Of a DNA stretch of 64,000 nt, positions 54,196-61,605 are shown piece after piece; positions within the stretch are counted from its first letter, which is position 1, and every line of letters starts with the position of its first letter. This DNA is from Actinomyces sp. oral taxon 170 str. F0386. GTDB taxonomy: Bacteria > Actinomycetota > Actinomycetes > Actinomycetales > Actinomycetaceae. The notes below the pieces were generated by a model, which worked only from the letters and a program-made list of their open reading frames with translations, did no database searches and had not been told where the DNA came from. The stretch covers positions 275,695-339,694 of the forward strand of contig NZ_GL882573.1 in assembly GCF_000195595.1 (NCBI RefSeq). The letters run 5' to 3'. A program made the translations under genes and the position numbers.

Positions 54196-55155
54196 TCAGA
54201 CGCTCTCCAGGAGGGAGCGGGCAGTGCTCTCGTCGGTGACGAGTGCGGACAGGTAGTCGCCACGCAGGGTCGCGCGCACGGCATCGACCTTGTCCCTGCC
54301 CGCGGCCACACCGATGACCAGGGGGATATCGCTGAGTCGGGAGGGGTCCAGGCACAGGGTGCGGTCGCACAGGGCCGTGCGCACGTGGTTGCCCTCGGCG
54401 TCCAGATGGTGCCCGCAGACATGGGCGACGACGTACTTGCGGCGGCACTCGCGCATGACGGCCGGGGTCATCCAGCGGCGCAGCAGCGGACTGCTCGTTG
54501 TCTCCCCGACGGCGCCGATGCCGGTGAGCGCTACGTCGCAGCGGGCGGCGAGCTCCAGCGTGGTGGCTACCTGCTCCTCGCTGCGCACCGCGCGGGCGTT
54601 CTTCAGGGAGTCGAAGACGAGGGGGACCGGCAGCGAGCGGTAGTGGCCGCCCAGTCGCAGGGCCAGGTTGCGGCAGATGTCCGGGCCGTCCTCGAGGTGG
54701 AAGGACTCCCCGGCCGAGCCCAGCATCGCCACCGCCGTTGATTCGGGCCAGACGCGCTCGGGTAGGTGATGAACGACGGCGCCCACGGCCCGGCCGTTGG
54801 ACACGGCGATGACGCCGCGGGGCCCGCAGCGCTCCAGGAGCAGGTCGCCGCACACCCGGGCGACCTCGGCGCCCGGGCCGCTGGCGCCGTCGGCGCGGTC
54901 CTCGGCGACCCGCGCCTCCTTGAGCCCGAAGGCCTGCGCCAGCTGCTCCTCCAGGGCCATGAGCCGCTCAATGGGGTGGGACACGGTGACGGTGACGACG
55001 CCGTGCCTGCGGGCCTCGGAGAGCATGCGCGAGACCGTGGGGCGCGAGTAGCCCATCCTGCTGGCGATCCTCGCCTGATCGAGGCCCTCGTCCCAGTAGA
55101 GGTGGGCCACCTCCAGCAGCAGCGAGGCCCGTTCCCGAGTCAGCTGTGCACACAT
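54196..55155 (-). CDS. SorC/DeoR-type sugar-binding transcriptional regulator
   Basis: 319 residues. Helix-turn-helix about 24-50 (LDQARIASRMGYSRPTVSRMLSEARRHG), then a SorC sugar-phosphate-binding domain (VIAVSNGRAVGAVVHHL, VALTGIGAVGE, LVIGVAAGRDKVDAVRATLRGDYLSALVTDE). It faces the PTE-UlaD-UlaE-kinase-MFS operon and is followed by tkt. A phosphorylated pentulose or keto-acid intermediate is the likely effector. No ribosome site precedes ATG 55155; a GATAACAT box just upstream suggests a leaderless message. Confidence 0.88.
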   Translation of the reverse strand: MCAQLTRERASLLLEVAHLYWDEGLDQARIASRMGYSRPTVSRMLSEARRHGVVTVTVSHPIERLMALEEQLAQAFGLKEARVAEDRADGASGPGAEVARVCGDLLLERCGPRGVIAVSNGRAVGAVVHHLPERVWPESTAVAMLGSAGESFHLEDGPDICRNLALRLGGHYRSLPVPLVFDSLKNARAVRSEEQVATTLELAARCDVALTGIGAVGETTSSPLLRRWMTPAVMRECRRKYVVAHVCGHHLDAEGNHVRTALCDRTLCLDPSRLSDIPLVIGVAAGRDKVDAVRATLRGDYLSALVTDESTARSLLESV

Positions 55156-55242
55156 GCGTTCATGTTATCCAAACGTGACTATCGGATCTCGTGTTCTGGC
55201 AACGATTCCTTCGGAGAGGGAGTGTCGGTTGCGTCGTCAATC

Positions 55243-55256
55243 TGAACATCCGTTCA
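55243..55256. promoter_or_regulatory. TGAAC-N4-GTTCA operator upstream of sugar-acid operon
   Basis: TGAAC-ATCC-GTTCA in the region divergent between the regulator and the phosphotriesterase-family gene, 137 bases before the latter's ATG. Paired with the site at 54137-54150. Confidence 0.65.
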
Positions 55257-55392
55257 CGACTCGTCTTCGACGCTGGTCCCCTTCTTCGTAGCGTGACGGA
55301 TACGGGCGGTGTGCGGGCCGGTGGTACTGCGCTGTGCCGCTGCCGGCGCCCCGCCAGCACGTGACCGAAACCCGTCCGGAGGAGAAGAACCC

Positions 55393-56385
55393 ATGGGAAT
55401 CGTCCGCACCATCCACGGCGACGTCGACCCCGCGAGCCTCGGAGTCGTCAACGCCCACGACCACCTCATCCGCGTGGGCGCGGGGGAGGTCTACATCGAC
55501 CCCGACCACCTCCTCATCGATGAGGACAAGGCGGTCCAGGAGGCCACCTTCTTCGTCGAGGCCTCTAAGCGCTACGCCCCCAGCGCCACCATCGTCGACA
55601 TGTGCCCGGCTTCTTCCGGGCGCGGTGTGCTCATGCTGCGCGACGTCGTCGACCGCGTTCCGGACCTGCAGGTCATCCAGGCCACCGGTTTCCACCAGCA
55701 GAAGGTCTACCTGGAGTGGCGCCAGTCCTGGGTCAACCAGTACACGGTCGCAGAGATCGCCGACCTGCTCATCGCCGACGTCGTCGAGGGCGTCGACGCG
55801 GGCGACTACATGGGCCCCCTCGTCAAGCGCACCGACATCAGGGCCGGCTGCATCAAGTGGGCCACCGCCTACGGGCGGATCACCGACTGGGAGGTCAAGA
55901 CCGGCCAGGCCGTGGCCATCGCCTCCAAGGAGACCGGCGCACCTATCAACACCCACGTCACCGCCGGTACCTGCGGCCCCGAGCAGGCCCGCTTCCTCAT
56001 CGATCAGGGCGTGGCCCCGGAGAAGATCGCCATCGGCCACATTCAGCGCAACTGGGACCCGTGGGTCCACGAACAGATCGTCGCCACCGGCGCCTACGTC
56101 GAGCTTGACGGCACCAACCGCATCAAGTACGTGCCCGACAACGCCCGCGTCGACCTCATCAAGACCCTGGGGCAGAAGGGCTACGGCAAGCAGATCCTCC
56201 TGGGCACCGACTCGGGCAAGGCGTCCTACCAGAAGGCCTACGGGTCGGTCTCCGGCATCGACTACGACCCGGCCGTCTTCTGCCCCCGCCTCATCAAGGA
56301 CGAGGGCGTCGACCCCGCCTACGTCCAGGACCTCCTGGTGGGCAACGCCGCCACCTTCTTCGCCTTCGAGCCCCTGGCCGGCTGA
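55393..56385 (+). CDS. Phosphotriesterase-family hydrolase, probable lactonase
   Basis: 330 residues, amidohydrolase TIM barrel with all binuclear metal ligands: His22 and His24 (AHDH), Lys155 as the candidate carboxylated lysine (GCIKWATAYG), His188 (INTHVTAG), His216 (IGHIQRN) and Asp273 (LGTDSG). Related PTE-family enzymes hydrolyse sugar lactones, some phosphorylated. In front of UlaD/UlaE-type genes it may open a lactone of the imported sugar acid, replacing metallo-beta-lactamase UlaG. GGAGGAGAAG precedes ATG 55393. True phosphotriester activity is unlikely. Confidence 0.85.
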   Translation: MGIVRTIHGDVDPASLGVVNAHDHLIRVGAGEVYIDPDHLLIDEDKAVQEATFFVEASKRYAPSATIVDMCPASSGRGVLMLRDVVDRVPDLQVIQATGFHQQKVYLEWRQSWVNQYTVAEIADLLIADVVEGVDAGDYMGPLVKRTDIRAGCIKWATAYGRITDWEVKTGQAVAIASKETGAPINTHVTAGTCGPEQARFLIDQGVAPEKIAIGHIQRNWDPWVHEQIVATGAYVELDGTNRIKYVPDNARVDLIKTLGQKGYGKQILLGTDSGKASYQKAYGSVSGIDYDPAVFCPRLIKDEGVDPAYVQDLLVGNAATFFAFEPLAG

Positions 56386-56398
56386 GAGGAGGGACATC

Positions 56399-57070
56399 AT
56401 GACGCCCCAGCAACCCGCAACCCCCAGGCTCCAGATCGCCCTGGACACGCTCGACCTGCCCAGCGCGCTCGGCCCCCTCCAGCAGGCGGCGCCCCACGTC
56501 GACGTCATCGAGTGCGGCACCATCCTCGTCCTGTGCGAGGGCTTCCACGCCGTGCGAGCCGTCCGGGCCCTCTTCCCGGACAAGCAGATCCTCGCCGACG
56601 TGCGCATCGCCGAGGCCGGTTCCAAGATCGCCCGCCTGGCCTTCGAGGCCGGGGCCGACCTCGTCTCCTGCGTGGCCGGCGCCTCCATGTCCACCATCCG
56701 ACAGGTCTGCCAGGTGGCCGGCGAGCACGGCGGCGAGGTCCAGGTCGAGCTGGCAGACGAGTGGTTCGACGCCGAACGGGCCCGCGCCTGGCGGCAGGCC
56801 GGCGTCGAGCACGTCATCGTCAAGCGCTCCCGCGACCGGGAGGCCTCCGGCGACCTGTCCTGGAGGAGCGAGGACATGGACCGGGTCGATGAGCTGGCCG
56901 CCATGGGCTTCACGGTCACCATCACCGGTGGTGTGGGCCCCGCCGACCTGCCCGCCTTCGCCGGGCGCGCCGTCGGCATCGTCATCGCCGGCCGGGCGAT
57001 CGTCGCCGCCGAGGACCCCGCCGCAGCGGCCGCCGGGCTGCGCACCACCCTGGAGGAGGTGTGGCCATGA
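56399..57070 (+). CDS. 3-keto-L-gulonate-6-phosphate decarboxylase-like protein with altered active site
   Basis: 223 residues, OMP-decarboxylase superfamily barrel very close to E. coli UlaD in layout (QIALDTLDL, IECGTILVLCEG, ITGGVGPADLPAF, IAGRAI). Aligned by eye to UlaD, Asp16, Glu38, Asp67 and Arg145 are kept, but the catalytic Lys is Arg69, the following Asp is Glu72 (ADVRIAEAG) and the His of the HRSRD motif is Lys142 (VKRSRD). It may decarboxylate a related keto-acid phosphate or be a different reaction. GAGGAGGG precedes ATG 56399; its stop overlaps the next gene (ATGA). Confidence 0.8.
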   Translation: MTPQQPATPRLQIALDTLDLPSALGPLQQAAPHVDVIECGTILVLCEGFHAVRAVRALFPDKQILADVRIAEAGSKIARLAFEAGADLVSCVAGASMSTIRQVCQVAGEHGGEVQVELADEWFDAERARAWRQAGVEHVIVKRSRDREASGDLSWRSEDMDRVDELAAMGFTVTITGGVGPADLPAFAGRAVGIVIAGRAIVAAEDPAAAAAGLRTTLEEVWP

Positions 57071-58005
57071 GCTCCGCCGCCGCATCGGACTCCGCACGGG
57101 CCGGCGCCGGGGCCGGGCTCGAGGCCGGCATCAGCCTGGGCATTTACGAGAAGGCACTGCGCAGCGGGCCGCTGGCGGTCTCCGGGAGCCGAGTGGACGG
57201 TGAGGCCTGGCGGACCTTCCTCGACCAGGTGCCCCGAGCCGGCTTCTCCTTCCTCGACCTGTCCATCGACGAGTCCCCCGAACGGGAGGCCCGCCTGGGC
57301 TGGGACACCGGGCAGTGCCGCACCGTGCGTCGGGCCGCCGAGGCGGCCGGCACCGCCATCGGCGGGATCTGCCTGTCCCTGCACCGCCGGATCGCGCCCG
57401 GATCGGCCGACCCGGACGTGCGCCGGTGTGCCCGCGAGGTCATGGCCCGCGGCCTGCGGGTCTGCCACGACCTGGGCGTCCCGGTCATCCAGCTCGCCGG
57501 CTACTACTGCTACTACGAGGACCCGAACCCCGACGCCGAGCGCTGGTACGCCCAGCTCCTGGCCGACGCCGTCCCGCTGGCCGCGCGCCTGGGCGTCGTC
57601 ATGGGGATCGAGAACGTCGACGGCGACGACGTCACCTCCCTGACCAAGGCCATGGAGTTCGTCGACGCCGTCGACTCGCCCTACCTCCAGCTCTACCCCG
57701 ACCTGGGCAACATCGCCGAGCAGGGTCTCGACCCAGGCGTCGAGCTCACCGCCGGAGAAGGCCACATGGTGGCGATGCACGCCAAGGATGTGCGCCTCGG
57801 CGAGCCGCGCCGCGTGGAGATGGGCACCGGCATCGTCGACTGGGACCGCTCCTTCGCGCTCCTGACCGCCCAGGACTGGAGCGGGCGCCTCATGATCGAG
57901 ATGTGGAACGACGACGCCCCGGACTCCCTGAGCCGCTGCACCGCCGCTCGCGCCTTCATCGAGGACCGGGCCGCCTCAGCGGGCCTGCTGGTCGTGTCAC
58001 CGTAG
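57067..58005 (+). CDS. ulaE: L-ribulose-5-phosphate 3-epimerase (UlaE-like)
   Basis: 312 residues, xylose-isomerase-like TIM barrel. The metal ligands of UlaE are all there: Glu in GIENVD, Asp in YPDLGN, His in AMHAKD and Glu in MIEMWND. It interconverts L-xylulose-5-P and L-ribulose-5-P. An Ala/Gly-rich N-terminal extension of about 25 residues makes it longer than E. coli UlaE (about 284). ATG overlaps the upstream stop. Confidence 0.85.
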   Translation: MSSAAASDSARAGAGAGLEAGISLGIYEKALRSGPLAVSGSRVDGEAWRTFLDQVPRAGFSFLDLSIDESPEREARLGWDTGQCRTVRRAAEAAGTAIGGICLSLHRRIAPGSADPDVRRCAREVMARGLRVCHDLGVPVIQLAGYYCYYEDPNPDAERWYAQLLADAVPLAARLGVVMGIENVDGDDVTSLTKAMEFVDAVDSPYLQLYPDLGNIAEQGLDPGVELTAGEGHMVAMHAKDVRLGEPRRVEMGTGIVDWDRSFALLTAQDWSGRLMIEMWNDDAPDSLSRCTAARAFIEDRAASAGLLVVSP

Positions 58006-58140
58006 AGATTTCCCCCGGAACGCCGACCTCCAGCACATTCCGAGCTTCCTGACCGCCTCACCACCACCGGACCGCGACCGCACCCGAACCACCATCCGAA
58101 CCACGAGCGGCACCGCAGCCGCTGCAGAGGAGAATCGACA

Positions 58141-59091
58141 ATGAGGTACGACCTGACAACCGTTGGCGAGGGACAGATCCGGCTGACCTGCGAGCGCGGG
58201 GACCGCCTGGCCACCGCCCGGTCCCTGCGAATGACCGCCGCCGGCTCCGAGGCCAACGTCGCCGGGCTCCTGTCCGAGCTCGGCCGCGCCACCGCCTGGA
58301 CCACCAAGCTGCCCCGAGGCGAGCTGGCCGACCGCATCGCGCTGGAGTACTCCGCCGTCGGCGTGGACATGAGCCACGTCGTCATGACCGACGAGGGTCG
58401 CGTCGCCCTCTACTTCCTCGAGCCGGGCGAGTTCCCGCTGCCGGGCAAGGTCACCTACGACCGCGAGTACACGCCCTTCCGCAGCATCGTCCCCGAGGAG
58501 TTCGACTGGGACGCCCTGCTCGACACCCGCCTGGTCTTTCTCACCGGGATCACCGCGGCCCTGACCCCCGAGACCGCCCGGGTGGTGCGCTACGTCGCCG
58601 ACGCCGCTCGCGACCGTGGCGTTGACGTCGCCCTCGACGTCAACTTCCGCTCCCTGCTGTGGGACGGCGAGCAGGCCCGGGCCGTCCTGGAGCCGATCGC
58701 CAGGGGAGCCTCGATCCTGTTCTGCTCGCGAACCGACGCCGGTATCGTCTTCGGCGTCCCTGGCCAGGGTGTGGACGTGTGCCGCAACCTGCGCGAGGAG
58801 ATCGGCGCCCCCACCGTCGTGTCCACCGACGGGCGCGCCGGGACCTACCTGTCCACCGCCTCCGAGGGCGAGCGCGTCTACGAGATCAAGTCCGTCCCCG
58901 TCATCGACCGTCCCGGGGCGGGGGACTCCTTCGTGGCCGGCACCCTGCACGGCTGGCTCGACGGAGACGTGAGCCGCGGCATCGAGATCGGCACCAAGGT
59001 CGCATCCCTGGCCTTGACCCACCACGGAGACCTCACCCACGTGCGCCCCGCTGAGCTGCTCCAGGCGCAGGGCTCCGACATCGTCCGCTGA
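58141..59091 (+). CDS. PfkB-family sugar kinase
   Basis: 316 residues, ribokinase fold. Sugar-binding GSEANVAGLLSELG (35-48), LDVNFRSLLWD (165-175, similar to 2-keto-3-deoxygluconate kinases) and the anion hole DRPGAGDSF with catalytic Asp262. It could phosphorylate the imported keto-acid (for example 3-keto-L-gulonate) before the decarboxylase step, a role done by the PTS in E. coli Ula. GAGGAG precedes ATG 58141; 135 bases of Pro/Thr-coding-like, gene-free sequence separate it from ulaE. Confidence 0.82.
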   Translation: MRYDLTTVGEGQIRLTCERGDRLATARSLRMTAAGSEANVAGLLSELGRATAWTTKLPRGELADRIALEYSAVGVDMSHVVMTDEGRVALYFLEPGEFPLPGKVTYDREYTPFRSIVPEEFDWDALLDTRLVFLTGITAALTPETARVVRYVADAARDRGVDVALDVNFRSLLWDGEQARAVLEPIARGASILFCSRTDAGIVFGVPGQGVDVCRNLREEIGAPTVVSTDGRAGTYLSTASEGERVYEIKSVPVIDRPGAGDSFVAGTLHGWLDGDVSRGIEIGTKVASLALTHHGDLTHVRPAELLQAQGSDIVR

Positions 59092-59171
59092 CCGGCTGCG
59101 TGCCGGCTCCACCGTAGATTGGACCGCATATGAGTACCGCATCGGGACGCGCGGCACCGGGAGCTGCCGCC

Positions 59172-60512
59172 ATGAGCGCCCTCGAACAGATCGACTCCCG
59201 GCCCCTGACGGGTCACCAGCGAAGCATCATCGGGCTGGCGATCGTCGCCAACGTCTCAGAGTTCTTCGACATGTTCCTCATCGGCTTCGCCGTCGTCCAG
59301 CTCCAGAAGGAGTGGAGCCTGGGCGGCTTCGAGACCGGCGTCATCCTGGCCTGCTCCGGGCTGGGGACGGTCCTCGGATCGGTCCTGTGGGGCCGGGCCG
59401 CCGACCAGATGGGACGACGACGCACCTTCTTCTGGTGCGTCCTGCTCTTCACCATCTTCACCCTGGCCTCGGTGTTCACCCCCACCGGATGGTGGATGAT
59501 GCTCGCCCTCCTGCGGGTTCTGGTCGGCGTGGGCGTCGGAGGCCTCAACATCGTCTCCATTCCATACGTCCAGGAGTTCGTCCCCACCAGGCAGCGCGGC
59601 CTGCTGGCCGGGCTCGGCTCGGTGTTCATCCCGCTGGGGCTCTTCCTGGGGTCCCTGGGACAACGCGCCATGCATGACAACTGGCGCGGCCTCATCGCGC
59701 TGGGCGCGATCCCGATCCTCCTGCTGGCCTGGATCCGGATCGTCCCGGAGTCGCCCCGCTTCCTGCTCTCCCAGGGCCGCGAGCGCGAGGCTCGCGAGTC
59801 CATCGCCTGGGCCCTGGAGCTGAGCCCCGACGCGGTGGGTGCCCTGCCGCCGGTGGAGACCGAGCAACGCATCGCCTACTCCGAGCTGTTTCGAAGGCAC
59901 CTCAGGCCTCTGCTCATCGTCTCGATCGGCTCCTTCTGCTTCATCCTGGGTTCCTTCACCGTGCAGTCCTGGGGGCAGACGCTCCTGGAGGTCGGCTTCG
60001 ACGACATCAACGCCGACACCGTGGGTACGCTCTTCATGGGGGTCTCCCTGGTGGACCTCCTCGGGCGCCTGGCCTCGGCCTGGCTCGCCGACCGGATCGG
60101 GCGGCGCTGGACGATGTTCTCCTTCGGGCTCATCGGGGCGGCGGGCGCGGTCATCGTGGCCTTCTCCGCCCACTGGGAGGCCTCCTGGATCATCTTCTTC
60201 ACCGGTATCTGCATCACCATGGCCTTCGGCGACGGCGCCTTCGGGATCCTCAATGCCTTCGGCGGCGAGCAGTTCCCCAACGACGCCCGGGGGACGGGGC
60301 TGGGCCTGGGCTACGGCATCGGGGCGATCGCCAAGATCATCGGCCCGCTGCTCATGGGGGCGATGATCGGCTCGGACAACCTCAAGGAGCTGGCGCACCC
60401 GTTGGCTGCCGTCTTCCCGGCCTTCATGTTCTTCGCGGCCATGCTCGTTCTGGGCGGGTTCGTCTACCTGCTGGCCCGGGAGACCAAGGGCGAGGTCCTC
60501 GAGGACATCTGA
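59172..60512 (+). CDS. MFS sugar/sugar-acid transporter
   Basis: 446 residues, 12 spans of the sugar porter type: loop 2-3 motif GRAADQMGRRRT, PESPRFLLSQGR after helix 6, LADRIGRRWTMF after helix 8 and C-terminal RETKGEVLED. Co-directional with the lactonase-decarboxylase-epimerase-kinase genes, so it is the probable importer of their substrate. Start at ATG 59172 because GGGAG lies eight bases before it; ATG 59130 would add 14 residues. A strong terminator follows. Confidence 0.88.
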   Translation: MSALEQIDSRPLTGHQRSIIGLAIVANVSEFFDMFLIGFAVVQLQKEWSLGGFETGVILACSGLGTVLGSVLWGRAADQMGRRRTFFWCVLLFTIFTLASVFTPTGWWMMLALLRVLVGVGVGGLNIVSIPYVQEFVPTRQRGLLAGLGSVFIPLGLFLGSLGQRAMHDNWRGLIALGAIPILLLAWIRIVPESPRFLLSQGREREARESIAWALELSPDAVGALPPVETEQRIAYSELFRRHLRPLLIVSIGSFCFILGSFTVQSWGQTLLEVGFDDINADTVGTLFMGVSLVDLLGRLASAWLADRIGRRWTMFSFGLIGAAGAVIVAFSAHWEASWIIFFTGICITMAFGDGAFGILNAFGGEQFPNDARGTGLGLGYGIGAIAKIIGPLLMGAMIGSDNLKELAHPLAAVFPAFMFFAAMLVLGGFVYLLARETKGEVLEDI

Positions 60513-60548
60513 GCCTTTGCCTCCGGATACGGAGCAACATGAACAGAT

Positions 60549-60587
60549 GTGCGGGGTCCCGAACCTATCTGGTTCGGGACCCCGCAC
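60549..60587. terminator. Bidirectional terminator
   Basis: A perfect 17-bp stem, GTGCGGGGTCCCGAACC (60549-60565) with its complement (60571-60587) over loop TATCT. It separates the MFS gene from the convergent araD gene. Confidence 0.9.
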
Positions 60588-60612
60588 TCATGGCGCGTCC
60601 TTGCGCCGTCGG

Positions 60613-61347
60613 CTAGTGCTGACCGTAGACGTGCTGGTACCGGTCGTTGAGGCGGTCCACCATGTCGGCGGGGATCGGCTTCACCTCGCCGAGCTGCTCG
60701 GCGATGCTCATTGTGCGGGCGACCTCCTCACACATGACGGCGGCCTTGACGGCGTCGCGCGCGTCCTTGCCGACGGTGAAGGGGCCATGGTTGGCCATGA
60801 GGACCGCCGGGGACCTGGAACCCTCCAGGGTCTCCACGATGCCGCGGCCGATCGAGTCGTCCCCGATGAGGGCGAAGGGGCCGATCGGGATGTCGCCGCC
60901 GAACTCGTCGCCCATCATCGTCAGGGCGCAGGGGATCGGCTCGCGTCGCGCCGCCCATGCGGTGGCGTAGGGGGAGTGGGTGTGGACCACGCCGCCGACG
61001 TCGTCGCGGTGACGGTAGACGTAGGCGTGGGCGGCGGTGTCGGAGGAGGGCTTCAGCGACGCCGGCGTCCCGTCGTCGATCTTCTCCCCATCGAGCGTGC
61101 AGACCACCATCGTCTCCGCACTCAGCTCGTCGTAGGAGACGCCGGAGGGCTTGATGATGAACAGGTCGGTCTTGACTGGGCCGTCGCCGCGGTCGACGAC
61201 GACCCGCTCGGAGACGTTGCCGGCGGTCCACACCACCAGCCCCCACCGGGGCAGCTCGGCGTGAAGGTCGGCCACTCGCCGTCGAGTGCTCGCCACCGCC
61301 TCCTGCAGCTGCTGATCCAGGTCGGCCAGGATGATCCTCTCGCTCAT
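60613..61347 (-). CDS. araD: L-ribulose-5-phosphate 4-epimerase
   Basis: 244 residues, class II aldolase family. WTAGNVS (substrate phosphate), metal ligands HTH in VVHTHSPYATAWA, the third His in ANHGPFTVG and Glu/Tyr near the C-terminus (RYQHVYGQH). A short insertion (VDRGDGPVKTDLF) follows the first motif. It converts L-ribulose-5-P to D-xylulose-5-P, the step after UlaE, and so belongs to the same pathway though transcribed separately. AAAGGAG precedes ATG 61347. Confidence 0.9.
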   Translation of the reverse strand: MSERIILADLDQQLQEAVASTRRRVADLHAELPRWGLVVWTAGNVSERVVVDRGDGPVKTDLFIIKPSGVSYDELSAETMVVCTLDGEKIDDGTPASLKPSSDTAAHAYVYRHRDDVGGVVHTHSPYATAWAARREPIPCALTMMGDEFGGDIPIGPFALIGDDSIGRGIVETLEGSRSPAVLMANHGPFTVGKDARDAVKAAVMCEEVARTMSIAEQLGEVKPIPADMVDRLNDRYQHVYGQH

Positions 61348-61605
61348 GCGTGCGCTCCTTTGATCGTCAGTGATAACCGGTGTCACTGGCGATTCTTCGG
61401 AGCCAGTGGGCCCTCGTCATCAGGTCCGGCGCACGAATGTTCACGGTTGTTTCCGGCCGACGTCGTCTGCCAGGCGATCGCTGCCGCACGCTCAACGGGG
61501 ATATGTCGCGCGGTCGGGGGCAGGAACTCTGTCCCCTCACGCGTGACATGCCCCCGTTCGTCGACGGGCCGGATGAGCCGGACGACTGTGGAGCAGCAGC
61601 CGGCC
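61348..61605. promoter_or_regulatory. Upstream region of araD with inverted repeats
   Basis: CAGTGA (61368-61373) and TCACTG (61383-61388) pair around 9 bases, just before araD. GTTCA at 61439-61443 preceded by GCAC-like bases is a degenerate TGAAC-N4-GTTCA site. CGGGGGCA (61515-61522) and TGCCCCCG (61549-61556) enclose the palindrome TCACGCGTGA (61537-61546) and may end the flotillin message. Confidence 0.4.

Noticed and set aside
56399..57070. Hexulose-6-phosphate synthase (formaldehyde fixation) considered
   Set aside because: No 6-phospho-3-hexuloisomerase is nearby, the neighbours are UlaE and a lactonase, and the overall sequence is closer to UlaD.
55237..57780. 847-codon open frame on the minus strand
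   Set aside because: Antisense to the lactonase, decarboxylase and epimerase genes, all with intact active-site motifs.
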